Under the pieces are notes generated by a model. The model had not been told where the DNA came from. It saw only the letters and a list, made by a program, of their open reading frames with translations, and made no database searches. From the NCBI GenBank assembly GCA_028281535.1, contig JANQJS010000003.1, positions 1-64,000 of the forward strand: 64,000 bases of DNA, written 5' to 3'. The translations under genes and the position numbers were made by a program. This document shows, piece after piece, positions 8,553 through 16,763 of this stretch; position 1 is the stretch's first letter, and the number at the start of each line of letters is the position of its first letter. The DNA is from Sedimentisphaerales bacterium. Its GTDB lineage: Bacteria; Planctomycetota; Phycisphaerae; Sedimentisphaerales; SM23-30.

Positions 8553-9836
8553 ATGACTCGATATCTTACCCCTGTTTTCCAAAGTAGCCTATTCATACTG
8601 CTCGTTTCAAGCCTGGCCCTCGCTGGTGATAGCTGGACCGATTATCGTGGTCCATCGCACAATGGGGTTAGTGATGCCAAAGGCGTTCCTGTTGAGTGGG
8701 GCGAAGAAAAAAATGTGAAATGGAAAACCAAAATCCATGGGCTCGGTTGGTCAACGCCTGTTATTTTAGATGGCCAAATCTGGTTTACCACTGCCGATGA
8801 AGAAGGTCACAAAATGCACGCAATTTGCGTTGATCAGGAAACAGGAAAAATCATCCATGACAAACTGGTCTTTGAAAACAAAGAACCCGAACCGTTGGGT
8901 AACGACTTAAATTGTTATGCATCACCTTCAGCCGTTCTGGAAAAGGGTCGCGTCTATGTTCACTTTGGTACCTATGGCACAGCTTGCCTGGATACCAAAA
9001 CCGCCGAGGTTCTCTGGCAACGCCGCGACATCAATTGCAGTCACTTTCGTGGTCCTGGTTCATCGCCCATTCTTTATGAAAACCTGATTATTCTCACACT
9101 CGACGGTATTGATAAACAATTCACAGAAGCCCTCGATAAAAAAACAGGTAAAACCGTCTGGCACACCAAACGCAGCACTGTCTTCGATGACTTGGACGAA
9201 AATGGTCAACCTGAAGCTGGTGGTGACATGCGTAAATCCTACAGTACACCACTCATCGGAAAAGTAAATGGCAAAGACCAAATGTTTATCGCCTCAGCCA
9301 TGGCCAGCTATGGCATGGACCCTAAAACGGGAAAAGAACTTTGGTTCATCAAACATAATGGATATTCGTTAGGAATGAGATCAAACTATTATAATGATCA
9401 TGTCTATTTGGGAACAGGCTATATGGAGCCCGAAATGTTTGTTGTCAAGCCGGATGGCAGTGGTGATGTCACCGAATCTAAAGTGGCCTGGAAACGTGAT
9501 AAACGTATTCCTATTCGCAGCACGCCCGTGATCGTTGACGATATGATTTTTATGGTCGAAGATGAAGGCGGTGTCGCAAGTTGCGTTTGTGCCAAGTCAG
9601 GTAAGATGTATTGGGGTAAACGTATCAAAGGTGATTATTCCGCATCACCTGTATACGTTGATGGCAAAGTCTATTTCTTTGATGAACGCGGCCGCTGCAC
9701 AGTCGTCGAAGCGTCCAAAGAATATAAAAAACTTGCCTACAATAAACTCGACGATGGCTTCATGGCCTCTGCTGCGGTTGTGGATAAAGCATTTTACTTA
9801 CGCACCAAAACGCATCTCTATCGCATTGAAGAATAA
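8553..9836 (+). CDS. Secreted PQQ-type beta-propeller (BamB-like) protein
   Basis: 427-residue protein with a signal peptide (cleavage near LALA-GDSW) followed by a beta-propeller of PQQ-like blades. Blade motifs such as TGKTVWHTKRS, DPKTGKELWFI and SGKMYWGKRIKGDYSASPV recur. The mature start SWTDYRGPSHNGVS, followed by VKWKTKIHGLGWSTPV, is the characteristic opening of a large planctomycete/verrucomicrobial family annotated as PQQ-binding-like or BamB-like. Catalytic dehydrogenase residues are not evident, so it is more likely a binding or scaffold propeller in the periplasm than an enzyme. A related but diverged copy lies at 12220. The start is supported by AAAGGA six bases upstream of the ATG. 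Confidence 0.85.
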   Translation: MTRYLTPVFQSSLFILLVSSLALAGDSWTDYRGPSHNGVSDAKGVPVEWGEEKNVKWKTKIHGLGWSTPVILDGQIWFTTADEEGHKMHAICVDQETGKIIHDKLVFENKEPEPLGNDLNCYASPSAVLEKGRVYVHFGTYGTACLDTKTAEVLWQRRDINCSHFRGPGSSPILYENLIILTLDGIDKQFTEALDKKTGKTVWHTKRSTVFDDLDENGQPEAGGDMRKSYSTPLIGKVNGKDQMFIASAMASYGMDPKTGKELWFIKHNGYSLGMRSNYYNDHVYLGTGYMEPEMFVVKPDGSGDVTESKVAWKRDKRIPIRSTPVIVDDMIFMVEDEGGVASCVCAKSGKMYWGKRIKGDYSASPVYVDGKVYFFDERGRCTVVEASKEYKKLAYNKLDDGFMASAAVVDKAFYLRTKTHLYRIEE

Positions 9837-9861
9837 CTAGATGTCGTTATTCAAGATTGCA

Positions 9862-9890
9862 TTGAATTAACAGGTTAGACTCGTTATAAT
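9862..9890 (+). promoter_or_regulatory. Strong sigma-70-type promoter for the PEP-CTERM gene
   Basis: TTGAAT (9862-9867), a 17-bp spacer and a perfect TATAAT (9885-9890). The implied ~60-nt leader contains a small hairpin (AACCTGCT...AAGCAGGT) directly before an AGGAGG ribosome site and the ATG at 9960. Confidence 0.75.
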
Positions 9891-9959
9891 AAGACCTCTT
9901 GGGTTAAAGGAAAATGTTATTTAAACCTGCTCGCCCAAGCAGGTAACAGGAGGTTTATA

Positions 9960-10502
9960 ATGAGGAAAATGCGCCTGGTAGGGCTACTCTGTCTGTTCGT
10001 ATGCCAAAATCATCTATTGGCAGTAACTGAATTCCAATTCGATGTAAATGGTTCACCTTGGGATGGGGTTTCTGGAGTCGAAGTTGATGATACCATCACT
10101 GTGAATGTCATTGATCCAGCGACGGTAGGGGGCTACGGTGGTTTTGGGAATTACACCGTTGAGATATCATTAGGTGATTTTGTCCCAGGATCTGGTGAGC
10201 TCCATCTACTACTATTAATTGTGCCTGGTGTTTTTGTAACGCCGGTTGACGATGGGTTTACTGCGATAATTACAGGGACATACTTTCCACAAAATCCTGT
10301 TGGTAGAATGGCTTGGTTTGATTTTACCGTTCCAGATGTTCCTAATGGCAGCCTTATCAATATTGAACAAATCGACGGTGCATGGAATAACGATTTTACC
10401 AGCCCAAGACCGCAAGCGGCCCTTCAAGTGATTCCCGAGCCGATGACCATGAGTCTGCTAGGCATTGGGGCTGTTGCTCTTTTAAAACGCCGAAGAACAT
10501 AG
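9960..10502 (+). CDS. PEP-CTERM sorted secreted protein
   Basis: 180-residue protein with an N-terminal signal peptide (MRKMRLVGLLCLFVCQNHLLA) and a C-terminal PEP-CTERM signal: IPEP, a hydrophobic helix (MSLLGIGAVALL) and a basic tail KRRRT. Such proteins are processed by an exosortase and delivered to the cell surface or extracellular matrix; no exosortase gene lies in this window. The middle is a beta-rich domain with a cohesin-like feel (DTITVNVIDPAT, FTVPDVPNGSLINIEQIDG), which is a tentative reading. It has its own promoter and terminator, so it is a single-gene transcript. Confidence 0.85.
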   Translation: MRKMRLVGLLCLFVCQNHLLAVTEFQFDVNGSPWDGVSGVEVDDTITVNVIDPATVGGYGGFGNYTVEISLGDFVPGSGELHLLLLIVPGVFVTPVDDGFTAIITGTYFPQNPVGRMAWFDFTVPDVPNGSLINIEQIDGAWNNDFTSPRPQAALQVIPEPMTMSLLGIGAVALLKRRRT

Positions 10503-10525
10503 AATTAATTCATATAGAGTATGTC

Positions 10526-10554
10526 AAAGCCAGGTCATAGTCCTGGCTTTTTTT
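10526..10554 (+). terminator. Rho-independent terminator
   Basis: Perfect 9-bp stem AAAGCCAGG / CCTGGCTTT with a 7-nt loop, followed by a T-run, 24 bp after the PEP-CTERM gene. Confidence 0.88.
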
Positions 10555-10656
10555 ATGCCCATTTCAATTTAGATTAAAGCTCTGCAAGCGACAATGACGA
10601 CGTAAGGGGTGAGATAGGTTATTAAATCATCATTGTCTAAGTTAGAGAGAGAATCA

Positions 10657-11367
10657 ATGTCTGCAAAACGCTTGCAGTCCATATCGCCAATTGTTTTAGG
10701 CCAAAAAAGTTTTGGATTCATTCTGTCATCAATATTGATCCTTGTTTGGCAATGTGCTCATGCCCAGGCGGCTGTTAGTCCTACAGGCAGTAATGAGAAT
10801 GATTTCTTTCGTCTTGAATGGGATTATGACCTGCAAAATGGTACAGGCCAATTCATCATGACATTAAAAGATCCTGATGATTATACACTGTATGCTGGTT
10901 TCATTGCATTTGGACTTTTTACTGAAGTTGAGCTGGACTCCCTTTTGGTAAATGGCCAGCCCGATAGCTTTGGTAATGTATCGCAGCCAGCACCAGGACT
11001 GTTTCGGTATTCATTTGATAATGATTTTCATACAAGACAACCTGTAATGCAATTTGATATAACTTTTCCTAAGAACAATGTTCAGCTCTTTGAGAGGCCA
11101 GGGGATTATTTTGCTCAAATAGAAATTCCTTTTGATGGACAAAATGTTCCTGATTATATCATAGATCAATTAGAATTTAGATATCATACAGGTCATGTTC
11201 CTACCCGAACGGTGATGTCCACAAAATTTCCCTCAACCATGAATATGGTATCCGTTCAAGCGATCCCTGAACCAACAACTGCTGTGACACTAGGGTTAGG
11301 TGCAATTGTAACAGCATCACTTTGTCGACGCCAAAAAAGAGAAATGACTAAGGACAAGGATAACTGA
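10657..11367 (+). CDS. PEP-CTERM protein, tandem paralogue A
   Basis: 236-residue secreted protein. The signal peptide is preceded by a long polar n-region (MSAKRLQSISPIVLGQKSFG) and ends near AHAQA-AVSPTG. The mature part is beta-rich (FRLEWDYDLQNGTGQFIMTL, DPDDYTLYAGF). The C-terminus is a PEP-CTERM signal, AIPEPTTAVTLGLGAIVTA then CRRQKR. It is clearly a duplicate of the next gene, sharing the QCAHAQA signal-peptide end, the LENGTG/LQNGTG and DPDD blocks and the AIPEPTT tail. The ATG at 10657 is preferred over an upstream in-frame TTG at 10633 because a purine-rich AGAGAGAG site precedes it. Function is unknown beyond surface delivery. Confidence 0.8.
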   Translation: MSAKRLQSISPIVLGQKSFGFILSSILILVWQCAHAQAAVSPTGSNENDFFRLEWDYDLQNGTGQFIMTLKDPDDYTLYAGFIAFGLFTEVELDSLLVNGQPDSFGNVSQPAPGLFRYSFDNDFHTRQPVMQFDITFPKNNVQLFERPGDYFAQIEIPFDGQNVPDYIIDQLEFRYHTGHVPTRTVMSTKFPSTMNMVSVQAIPEPTTAVTLGLGAIVTASLCRRQKREMTKDKDN

Positions 11368-11370
11368 TAT

Positions 11371-12087
11371 ATGAAATATAAATTGTCACCCATTCATTTG
11401 GGCCAAAGCACTAAAGGATTTTTATTCGCAGCATGTCTCATTTTCTTTTGGCAATGCGCCCATGCCCAAGCGACGGTTGACACTCAGGGCAGTAGTGAAA
11501 ATATGTTTTTCAAAGTCGAGTGGGAATTTGATTTGGAAAATGGAACAGGACTTTATCAATTCAGATTACAAGATCCTGATGATTTTAATATCTATGGCGG
11601 TAATTTTTACCTTCGCATACCATCCAATTTTATCAAAATTGAAACGATGACCATTGATGGTGTACCACAATTTGGTTTATCAGGTTTGTCTGCTGGATTA
11701 TCTGAACCAGCGATACCAGGCCAATATAAATATCCTGCAGCAATTAATCTAACGCAACCACTTGCTCAAATTGAAATTACTTTCCCAACAGAAAACGTTG
11801 GACTCTACGAAACAAGTATGACCTATACTGGGCACCCTATTATCGATTCAAATTGGCCAGTTTATCCGCAGGGAACGATCAGTGCTTTACAAGCCCTTGG
11901 AAGCCCTGGTTGGCCGGAGCAGGTATCAGGTATTACTCGAAAGGTTTGGGAGTTGCGAGGTAATTTAACCATGGATTTCGTAACCATTCAAGCGATCCCT
12001 GAACCAACAACCATAACAACATTAGGCTTAGGAGCGATCATTGCATCAACCCTAAGACGAAAAAATGATAAAAAAACCAAGATATAA
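11371..12087 (+). CDS. PEP-CTERM protein, tandem paralogue B
   Basis: 238-residue paralogue of the preceding gene, 3 bp downstream and certainly cotranscribed. Signal peptide MKYKLSPIHLGQSTKGFLF then FFWQCAHAQA, mature beta-rich domain (FFKVEWEFDLENGTGLYQF, DPDDFNIYGG) and a PEP-CTERM tail AIPEPTTITTLGLGAIIAST with basic end LRRKND. The two copies differ most in the central ~100 residues and agree in the first third and at the C-terminus, as expected for surface proteins diversifying after duplication. A clear terminator follows. Confidence 0.8.
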   Translation: MKYKLSPIHLGQSTKGFLFAACLIFFWQCAHAQATVDTQGSSENMFFKVEWEFDLENGTGLYQFRLQDPDDFNIYGGNFYLRIPSNFIKIETMTIDGVPQFGLSGLSAGLSEPAIPGQYKYPAAINLTQPLAQIEITFPTENVGLYETSMTYTGHPIIDSNWPVYPQGTISALQALGSPGWPEQVSGITRKVWELRGNLTMDFVTIQAIPEPTTITTLGLGAIIASTLRRKNDKKTKI

Positions 12088-12122
12088 TTAAAGCTAAAGT
12101 GTCTAGGTTTTTCTCCTTTTTG

Positions 12123-12156
12123 AAAACATACCTACCAAAAGTGGGTATGTTTTTTT
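12123..12156 (+). terminator. Rho-independent terminator
   Basis: Stem AAAACATACC / GGTATGTTTT with an 11-nt loop and a T-run, 35 bp after the second PEP-CTERM paralogue. Confidence 0.82.
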
Positions 12157-12219
12157 ATTTAACATTCTCACATACTCCGTTTATATTAATACCAAAGAGT
12201 TTCACTATTGGTGTGGTAA

Positions 12220-13545
12220 ATGTCGATTTATTTAAAAATAGTACTATTCATTTGTGTTTTTTCTCAATGTCTATGTGCCTCAGAAAACTGGCCACAATGG
12301 CGAGGGCCTGACGCGACAGGGACTGCCCATAAAGCCAATCCTCCCATCGAATGGAGTGAAACTAAAAACGTAAAATGGAAAATCCCCATCCCTGGCAAAG
12401 GCCACTCTACACCGGTCGTTTGGCAAGATCATGTATTCGTCACCACCGCGATCGATGCCGGGGAGCCAAAAGAATACGAACGACTCAATGCCGATGGCTG
12501 GCATAACAATTTACTCAAAGTCGCTCCCCAAAAATTTGTATTACTGGCTATCCATAAACAAACAGGAAATCTCCTCTGGCAAAAAACACTTAACGAGCTC
12601 ATGCCACACGAAGGAGGCCATGAAACCGCCAGTTTAGCGTCCCATTCTCCCGTAACCGATGGGGAGCATATCATCGCCTCATTTGGTTCTCATGGCATCT
12701 ATTGTCTCGACTTCGATGGCAAACTGATCTGGAAAAAAGATCTCGGTAACATGCACACCAAGCATGCTCACGGAGAGGGGAGCTCGCCCGTTCTTTACAA
12801 AGAGACTCTTGTCATCAACTGGGATCATCAAGACCAATCCTTTATTATTGCATTAAACAAAAACACAGGTAAGCAGCTTTGGAAAGTCAATCGAAACGAA
12901 CCCACCTCATGGGCTACGCCAATTATCATTGAACATAACAATACGCCCCAAGTGATTGTCAGTGGCACCGAACGCATCCGAAGCTACAATCTTAAAACTG
13001 GAAATGTCATCTGGGCTTGTGGCGGTCTTTCAAATAATGTCGTCGCCTCACCCGTCTATAAAGATGGCATCCTCATCGCCGGCAGTAGCTATGTCAAACG
13101 CATGATGCTCGCCATCAAGCTCGACGGCGCCAAAGGCGACATCACCAACAGCGAACATGTCCTCTGGCGAAGACATCAACGTACTCCCTACGTACCATCA
13201 CCATTATTTTATAAAGATTCACTTTACGTTCTCCGTCACTACCAACCCATACTATCCCGAATCGATCCCAAAACCGGCATAGACCAAAACGGCCCATTTC
13301 GCCTTCCCGGCCTCTACAATATTTATGCTTCTCCCGTTGCCGCGAATGATAAAATCTACATCACCGACCAGGAAGGCAATACCCTCGTCATTGAACATAA
13401 CAAAAACTCAGAACTAAAAACACTCGCACTCAACCAGCTAGAGGATCGATTCAACGCTTCAGCAGCCATAAGCAAAAACCAACTCTTCCTCCGAGGCGAA
13501 CAATACCTCTATTGCATCAGCGAAAAACCCACAGCGAAAAAGTAA
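12220..13545 (+). CDS. Secreted PQQ-type beta-propeller (BamB-like) protein
   Basis: 441-residue protein with a signal peptide (MSIYLKIVLFICVFSQCLCA) and a PQQ-like propeller. The mature start NWPQWRGPDATGTAHKANPP, then VKWKIPIPGKGHSTPVVW, is typical of the family. Blade motifs include LIWKKDLGNMHTKHAHGEGS, NTGKQLWKVNRNEPTSWATP and the last-blade segment YASPVAANDKIYITDQEGNT. It is a diverged relative of the 8553 protein with the same fold and the same closing QLEDRFNASAA block. Codon choice is slightly more C-rich in the third position than its upstream neighbour. Function is unknown; a periplasmic binding or scaffold role is likely. Confidence 0.84.
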   Translation: MSIYLKIVLFICVFSQCLCASENWPQWRGPDATGTAHKANPPIEWSETKNVKWKIPIPGKGHSTPVVWQDHVFVTTAIDAGEPKEYERLNADGWHNNLLKVAPQKFVLLAIHKQTGNLLWQKTLNELMPHEGGHETASLASHSPVTDGEHIIASFGSHGIYCLDFDGKLIWKKDLGNMHTKHAHGEGSSPVLYKETLVINWDHQDQSFIIALNKNTGKQLWKVNRNEPTSWATPIIIEHNNTPQVIVSGTERIRSYNLKTGNVIWACGGLSNNVVASPVYKDGILIAGSSYVKRMMLAIKLDGAKGDITNSEHVLWRRHQRTPYVPSPLFYKDSLYVLRHYQPILSRIDPKTGIDQNGPFRLPGLYNIYASPVAANDKIYITDQEGNTLVIEHNKNSELKTLALNQLEDRFNASAAISKNQLFLRGEQYLYCISEKPTAKK

Positions 13546-13555
13546 AATACCCATT

Positions 13556-13588
13556 TGTCATCCCCGCGAAGGCGGGGATCCAGGATTC
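13556..13588. repeat. Extragenic palindrome of the GTCAT-CCCCGC type
   Basis: ATCCCCGC-GAAG-GCGGGGAT (13560-13579) in the context TTGTCAT...CCAGGATTC. It closely resembles a short palindrome common between genes in many Proteobacteria (GTCATTCCCGCGAA..GGGAATCCAG). No T-run follows, so it is not an obvious terminator. Confidence 0.65.
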
Positions 13589-13721
13589 AATTCGTAAGAT
13601 GGGATCCACCTGCCATTACATCTATGTATTCTCTGCCAACGCCCATAATAATACTCTTGAAATACAGATCCAATCATAGATAATAATCTCACGGTTTAAT
13701 TTCAAAACACAGGGCAAAACA

Positions 13722-15026
13722 ATGAAACGACCAAGAAGAACGCTATTCACACTCAGGCGACTCATGTGGATCATCCCAATACTTATCATTGTGATGATTT
13801 CCATCTGGTTTATTCAACGTGATGTACTACCAAAGCAAATTCGCATCGCATCTGCTTATAGCAACGGGCTCTACTACAAATTTGCAACGATTCTCAAAGA
13901 ACCGCTCGAAGACATTTCCAATCGCCCTGTCGATGTCATGGAAACACGCGGCTCCGTTTCCAATTGCGAATTGCTCCTGAAAAAACAAGCGGATGTTGCG
14001 ATCATGCAAGCCGGTTCCATCTCCATGGAAGGTATCGCGGGTCTCGTACCGCTTTATCCTGATGTTGTTCATGTCGTCGTTCGTAAAAAGAGTCGCATCA
14101 AAACCATTCTCGATCTCAATGGAAAAAACTTAATCGTTGGTCCCAAAGGTTCTGGCATGCGCCATTCGGCCAAATGCCTTCTGAAGCATTATAATATCAA
14201 TGCCAAGCGGCTCAGTGAAACGGCCTTCTTTCCCGACCTTCAACAAGATGACAGTTGGGATGGTGCCATTATCACAACAGGCCTGCTCAATCCTGGTCTT
14301 AAAGATATTCTAAGTAGTGGTGAGTTCGAACTCGTTTCTATCGAAGATGCCAGGGCACTCTCAATCCATCATAGATATTTCAGTTCGTACACCATTCCGC
14401 GGGGCATGTTCTCTGAAGGACCGGCGGTGCCACGCGAAGATATCCATACGATCGCAACGACCGCATTTCTTGCTGTGCGTGAAGATGCTTCAGATCTACT
14501 CGTCAGTAAAGTACTCGATGCCATCTACCAAAACGATTTAAGTGCCGATGATAAACTGCCAACGCTCATGAGTTACAACGATGCTTACCAATGGCAAGTC
14601 TATCCCATGCACATGGCCAGTAAACAATATTTCAATCCTTACCAAGGTGTCGATACCCTTGCGAATATCATCGATTCAATTTCCAATACCTATCAACTCA
14701 TCGTGGCATTCGGGGCAGGGCTGTTTCTTCTCTGGAAACGAAGGAATTATCTCATCGATCGTTTGCTCGAAAAAGAAAAGCAGGAGCAAAAAGACGAACT
14801 TGACCGACTTTTGCAACTGACATTTGAAATCGAACGCAACCAAATGGACGAACGCGATCCAGTGATCCTTGAAAAGTACCTCGACCAGGTCACGGAAACC
14901 AAATTGGTTGCCCTGGAAGAACTTACCAGCGAAAAACTTCAGGACGACCGAAAATTCATCATCTTTATTACCCAATGTGCTAACCTTACGAGAAAAATTC
15001 AGGCCAAAATAGCGATATATCGTTAA
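13722..15026 (+). CDS. Membrane-anchored TAXI-family solute-binding protein
   Basis: 434-residue protein of the TAXI (TRAP-associated extracytoplasmic immunogenic) family. A basic N-terminus and membrane helix (about 15-33) precede the binding domain, with IRIASAYSNGLYYKFATILK, ETRGSVSNCELLLKKQADVA, and LNGKNLIVGPKGSGMRHSAK, the usual TAXI landmarks. Unlike classical TAXI proteins it continues into a second membrane helix (about 322-342, LIVAFGAGLFLLW) and a charged cytoplasmic coiled coil of about 90 residues ending the protein. No TRAP permease (DctQM-like) genes adjoin it. This architecture suggests a sensor or scaffold coupled to ligand binding rather than a transporter subunit; that is inference. 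Confidence 0.8.
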   Translation: MKRPRRTLFTLRRLMWIIPILIIVMISIWFIQRDVLPKQIRIASAYSNGLYYKFATILKEPLEDISNRPVDVMETRGSVSNCELLLKKQADVAIMQAGSISMEGIAGLVPLYPDVVHVVVRKKSRIKTILDLNGKNLIVGPKGSGMRHSAKCLLKHYNINAKRLSETAFFPDLQQDDSWDGAIITTGLLNPGLKDILSSGEFELVSIEDARALSIHHRYFSSYTIPRGMFSEGPAVPREDIHTIATTAFLAVREDASDLLVSKVLDAIYQNDLSADDKLPTLMSYNDAYQWQVYPMHMASKQYFNPYQGVDTLANIIDSISNTYQLIVAFGAGLFLLWKRRNYLIDRLLEKEKQEQKDELDRLLQLTFEIERNQMDERDPVILEKYLDQVTETKLVALEELTSEKLQDDRKFIIFITQCANLTRKIQAKIAIYR

Positions 15027-15129
15027 AGAAGTAATGATATAACCATATTCATATCAATATATTATAAAATATTACAATAATGAATGAACTTTATCCGTCA
15101 AAAAGTGGATAGTATTATCAAGAATAAAG

Positions 15130-15157
15130 TTGACAAAGAAGTTATCTATTGTATACT
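15130..15157 (+). promoter_or_regulatory. Near-consensus sigma-70 promoter with no downstream gene
   Basis: Perfect TTGACA (15130-15135), a 16-bp spacer and TATACT (15152-15157). It is the best promoter match seen in the window, yet no protein gene lies on the plus strand until 16764. Confidence 0.7.
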
Positions 15158-15163
15158 TCATAA

Positions 15164-15322
15164 TGTAAAAAGTGAATAGAGAACGCAACTGAAACTAGAT
15201 GACAGAAAGTGACGTCATTTAACAATATAGCGTGATTTGTGGGTCTTATAAAATTGTTACTTTAGAAAGTGAGGGTCTATGGTCCAAACTTCTGAATGAG
15301 TGATACCTCTTGAGGTTTTTTA
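15164..15322 (+). ncRNA. Candidate small RNA from the 15130 promoter
   Basis: Predicted transcript of about 160 nt. It contains a small internal hairpin (ATGAC...GTCAT near 15200-15220) and ends at ACCTC-TT-GAGGT followed by six T residues. The terminal stem is short with a tight loop, so termination here is uncertain and the transcript may continue to the strong terminator at 15546. No similarity to 6S RNA, tmRNA, SRP RNA or RNase P RNA is recognised. Confidence 0.25.
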
Positions 15323-15404
15323 TTACTTTGTTCCCTCAAGAACACCATTACACCATATTACACCTTTACACCACCCTCAGATTTGATTGTGTAAGCTACT
15401 AAGG

Positions 15405-15546
15405 CATTGAGCAACAGGTAAGATACTTCTCTACAGAGGTATCGAAGTAAGGGAATATCGATGTTACGCGAAGTTCCTTACGCAAACGAATCGACGAGGA
15501 AATTAAGAAAAAACCCCGCGGGATCGAAGGTCAGCGGGGTTTTTTT
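15405..15546 (+). ncRNA. Candidate structured RNA ending at a strong terminator
   Basis: The sequence before the 15508 terminator folds into at least two further stems: one around GATAC...GGTATC (15422-15444) and one pairing GTAAGGGAA with TTCCTTAC (about 15448-15482, one bulged G). The series of stems ending in a terminator, with no open reading frame, suggests an RNA gene or the 3' part of the transcript starting at 15164. Family unknown. Confidence 0.3.
15508..15546 (+). terminator. Strong rho-independent terminator
   Basis: Stem AAACCCCGC / GCGGGGTTT with a 14-nt loop and a run of seven or more T residues. It sits almost 500 bp beyond the nearest plus-strand gene, which is why a small RNA is suspected upstream. 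Confidence 0.85.
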
Positions 15547-15621
15547 ATGCGCATACAGCAAATTTTGAAACCGTAAGGAATGAAAGTTAAGTTCGACCAA
15601 TTCCTTCGACCTATTTCTGTG

Positions 15622-15669
15622 CCGTCACAAAAACGTGACGGTAGGGTGGGATCTCAGCCCTACCCTACC
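15622..15669. repeat. Two adjoining extragenic palindromes
   Basis: CCGTCAC-AAAAAC-GTGACGG (15622-15641) is followed at once by GGTAGGGTGGG-ATCTCAG-CCCTACCCTACC (15640-15669, one bulged A). The two share bases 15640-15641 and so compete. The second has the look of a dispersed extragenic element; no other copy is seen in this window. Confidence 0.6.
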
Positions 15670-15925
15670 AGAAACATTTTACCTAGACCAAACCCTTCAA
15701 AATTCCCAACAAAAATGGCCGTCCCATTGCTGTCTACTATAATACAGTTGCGCATGATACCATTTTCTTACACTCTTTTTTTAAAATTATTTCAAAATAT
15801 CATGAAATTCCCTATTTTTTTTGTATAAAATAAGGTAAATGCTTGTGAAATATTACCTTAAATAAAATAAGGGTTTGGAGTGTGTTATTGCAAAAATCCA
15901 CTAAAAGTCCAGTTAGGTAGTGCTC

Positions 15926-16210
15926 TCAGAGGAGTTCTTTGACCAAATCGTCCCATTCGTCGTCTAAATGGATATCAGGACAGGTTTTCCCTGCGCGGCT
16001 GTACCAATAGGACGCATTTGAGATATCGCCTTCTTTTCGGTGTAAGTAGGCATGAATCCAGCTGCCATCATTCGTCTCAATCTCTTGTGCTGTTTCGTGT
16101 GCGGCATCCCAATCACCGCGGCCATCAAACCAAAGTGCCAAAAGAGCTTCGCTAATACCGGCAGGGGGATCGTCTTGATTTATACTTGCTTTAAAATCAT
16201 CAAATGTCAT
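15926..16210 (-). CDS. Small conserved acidic protein, unknown function
   Basis: 94-residue acidic protein starting MTFDDFKASI. Conserved-looking blocks include PPAGISEALLALWFDGRGDW, DAAHETAQEIETNDGSWIHA and YLHRKEGDISNASYWYSRAG. I recognise this as a widespread small hypothetical family in Gram-negative bacteria that looks like a single helical hairpin/TPR-like unit; no biochemical role is known to me. The ATG at 16210 is preferred because GAGGG lies 8 nt upstream; an in-frame TTG at 16225 lacks such a site. It is followed by a long non-coding region and preceded by a tiny membrane ORF on the same strand. Confidence 0.8.
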   Translation of the reverse strand: MTFDDFKASINQDDPPAGISEALLALWFDGRGDWDAAHETAQEIETNDGSWIHAYLHRKEGDISNASYWYSRAGKTCPDIHLDDEWDDLVKELL

Positions 16211-16259
16211 TGAAGCAGCCCTCAATTATATTCGTCATGTTTTCTCCAGGCTGGACGCC

Positions 16260-16370
16260 TTACCACTTTCTCGAATTAAATTTAATTCCAAAGAACTTAG
16301 CAAGAAAAAAGTACGCAAATAAAGCAACAAAGTGACAAAGAAATATAACAACAAAGTTAATGATACTCAT
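16260..16370 (-). CDS. Tiny single-pass membrane protein (36 residues), candidate
   Basis: Small frame beginning MSIINFVVIFLCHFVALF and ending IKFNSRKW. It has one strongly hydrophobic helix and a basic tail, the composition of real bacterial small membrane proteins. An AAAGAAAG purine stretch lies upstream of the ATG at 16370. It ends 49 bp before the small acidic protein on the same strand, so the two could be cotranscribed. Support is composition, start context and position only. Confidence 0.4.
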   Translation of the reverse strand: MSIINFVVIFLCHFVALFAYFFLAKFFGIKFNSRKW

Positions 16371-16763
16371 ACATATCTTTCTTTAAATAACAGTAGGCAT
16401 AGTAACTATTTGTATTCCGGGTGACAGCGTCAAGCTTAGCTTGGCGATGGCAGAAACGTAAGAATCATACGAGTTTTACCATAAAAGCAGCGAACAACGA
16501 GAGCGGGTTTCTACCAAAACGGTCGCGGCGTTAGAGCGGGCGAATGCCCGTGCAGTTTGTGTAGTGGGTAAAAAAGAAAATAAAAAAAGTGTGACATTTT
16601 ATCTGGTTATTAATTAGTAACTTATGAAATTGACATTTCAAAAAATGGTCAAAAATCGGTGCATTCGTGAGGTTTGCTCCTTTATATAGAGGAACAACTT
16701 TTTCGGTCGAGTTGTTCTGGTGAAAAGAAATGATAACACTAGACATAAAACGGGAGTCGCACT
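16371..16763. other. Intergenic region upstream of the phage-head module
   Basis: Holds a half palindromic repeat (16419-16450) and, just before the portal gene, a perfect 8-bp hairpin GAACAACT (16692-16699) / AGTTGTTC (16710-16717). A TTGACA at 16630 has no convincing -10 partner. No phage integrase, attachment site or repressor is seen. Confidence 0.5.
16419..16450. repeat. Half copy of the TGGCAGC/GATGG palindromic element
   Basis: GGGTGACAGCGTCAAG then CTTAGCTTGGCGATGG matches the left arm of the complete element at 20281-20353. The right arm is missing here. Confidence 0.65.

Larger units (their letters stand above)
15027..15925. other. 900-bp non-coding region with promoter, hairpins and terminators
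   Basis: No credible protein gene; the one plus-strand frame of ~80 codons at 15580-15828 runs through palindromes and lacks a ribosome site. The region holds a near-consensus promoter at 15130, a possible short terminator near 15305-15322, a strong terminator at 15508-15546 and palindromes at 15622-15669. It may encode one or two small RNAs, listed separately. Confidence 0.6.

Noticed and set aside
15580-15828. Plus-strand frame of 82 codons
   Set aside because: It runs through two palindromic elements, has no ribosome site and a composition unlike neighbouring genes.
16531-16746. Minus-strand frame of 71 codons before the portal gene
   Set aside because: It overlaps the portal leader hairpin and has a low-complexity Phe-rich segment without a ribosome site or family resemblance.
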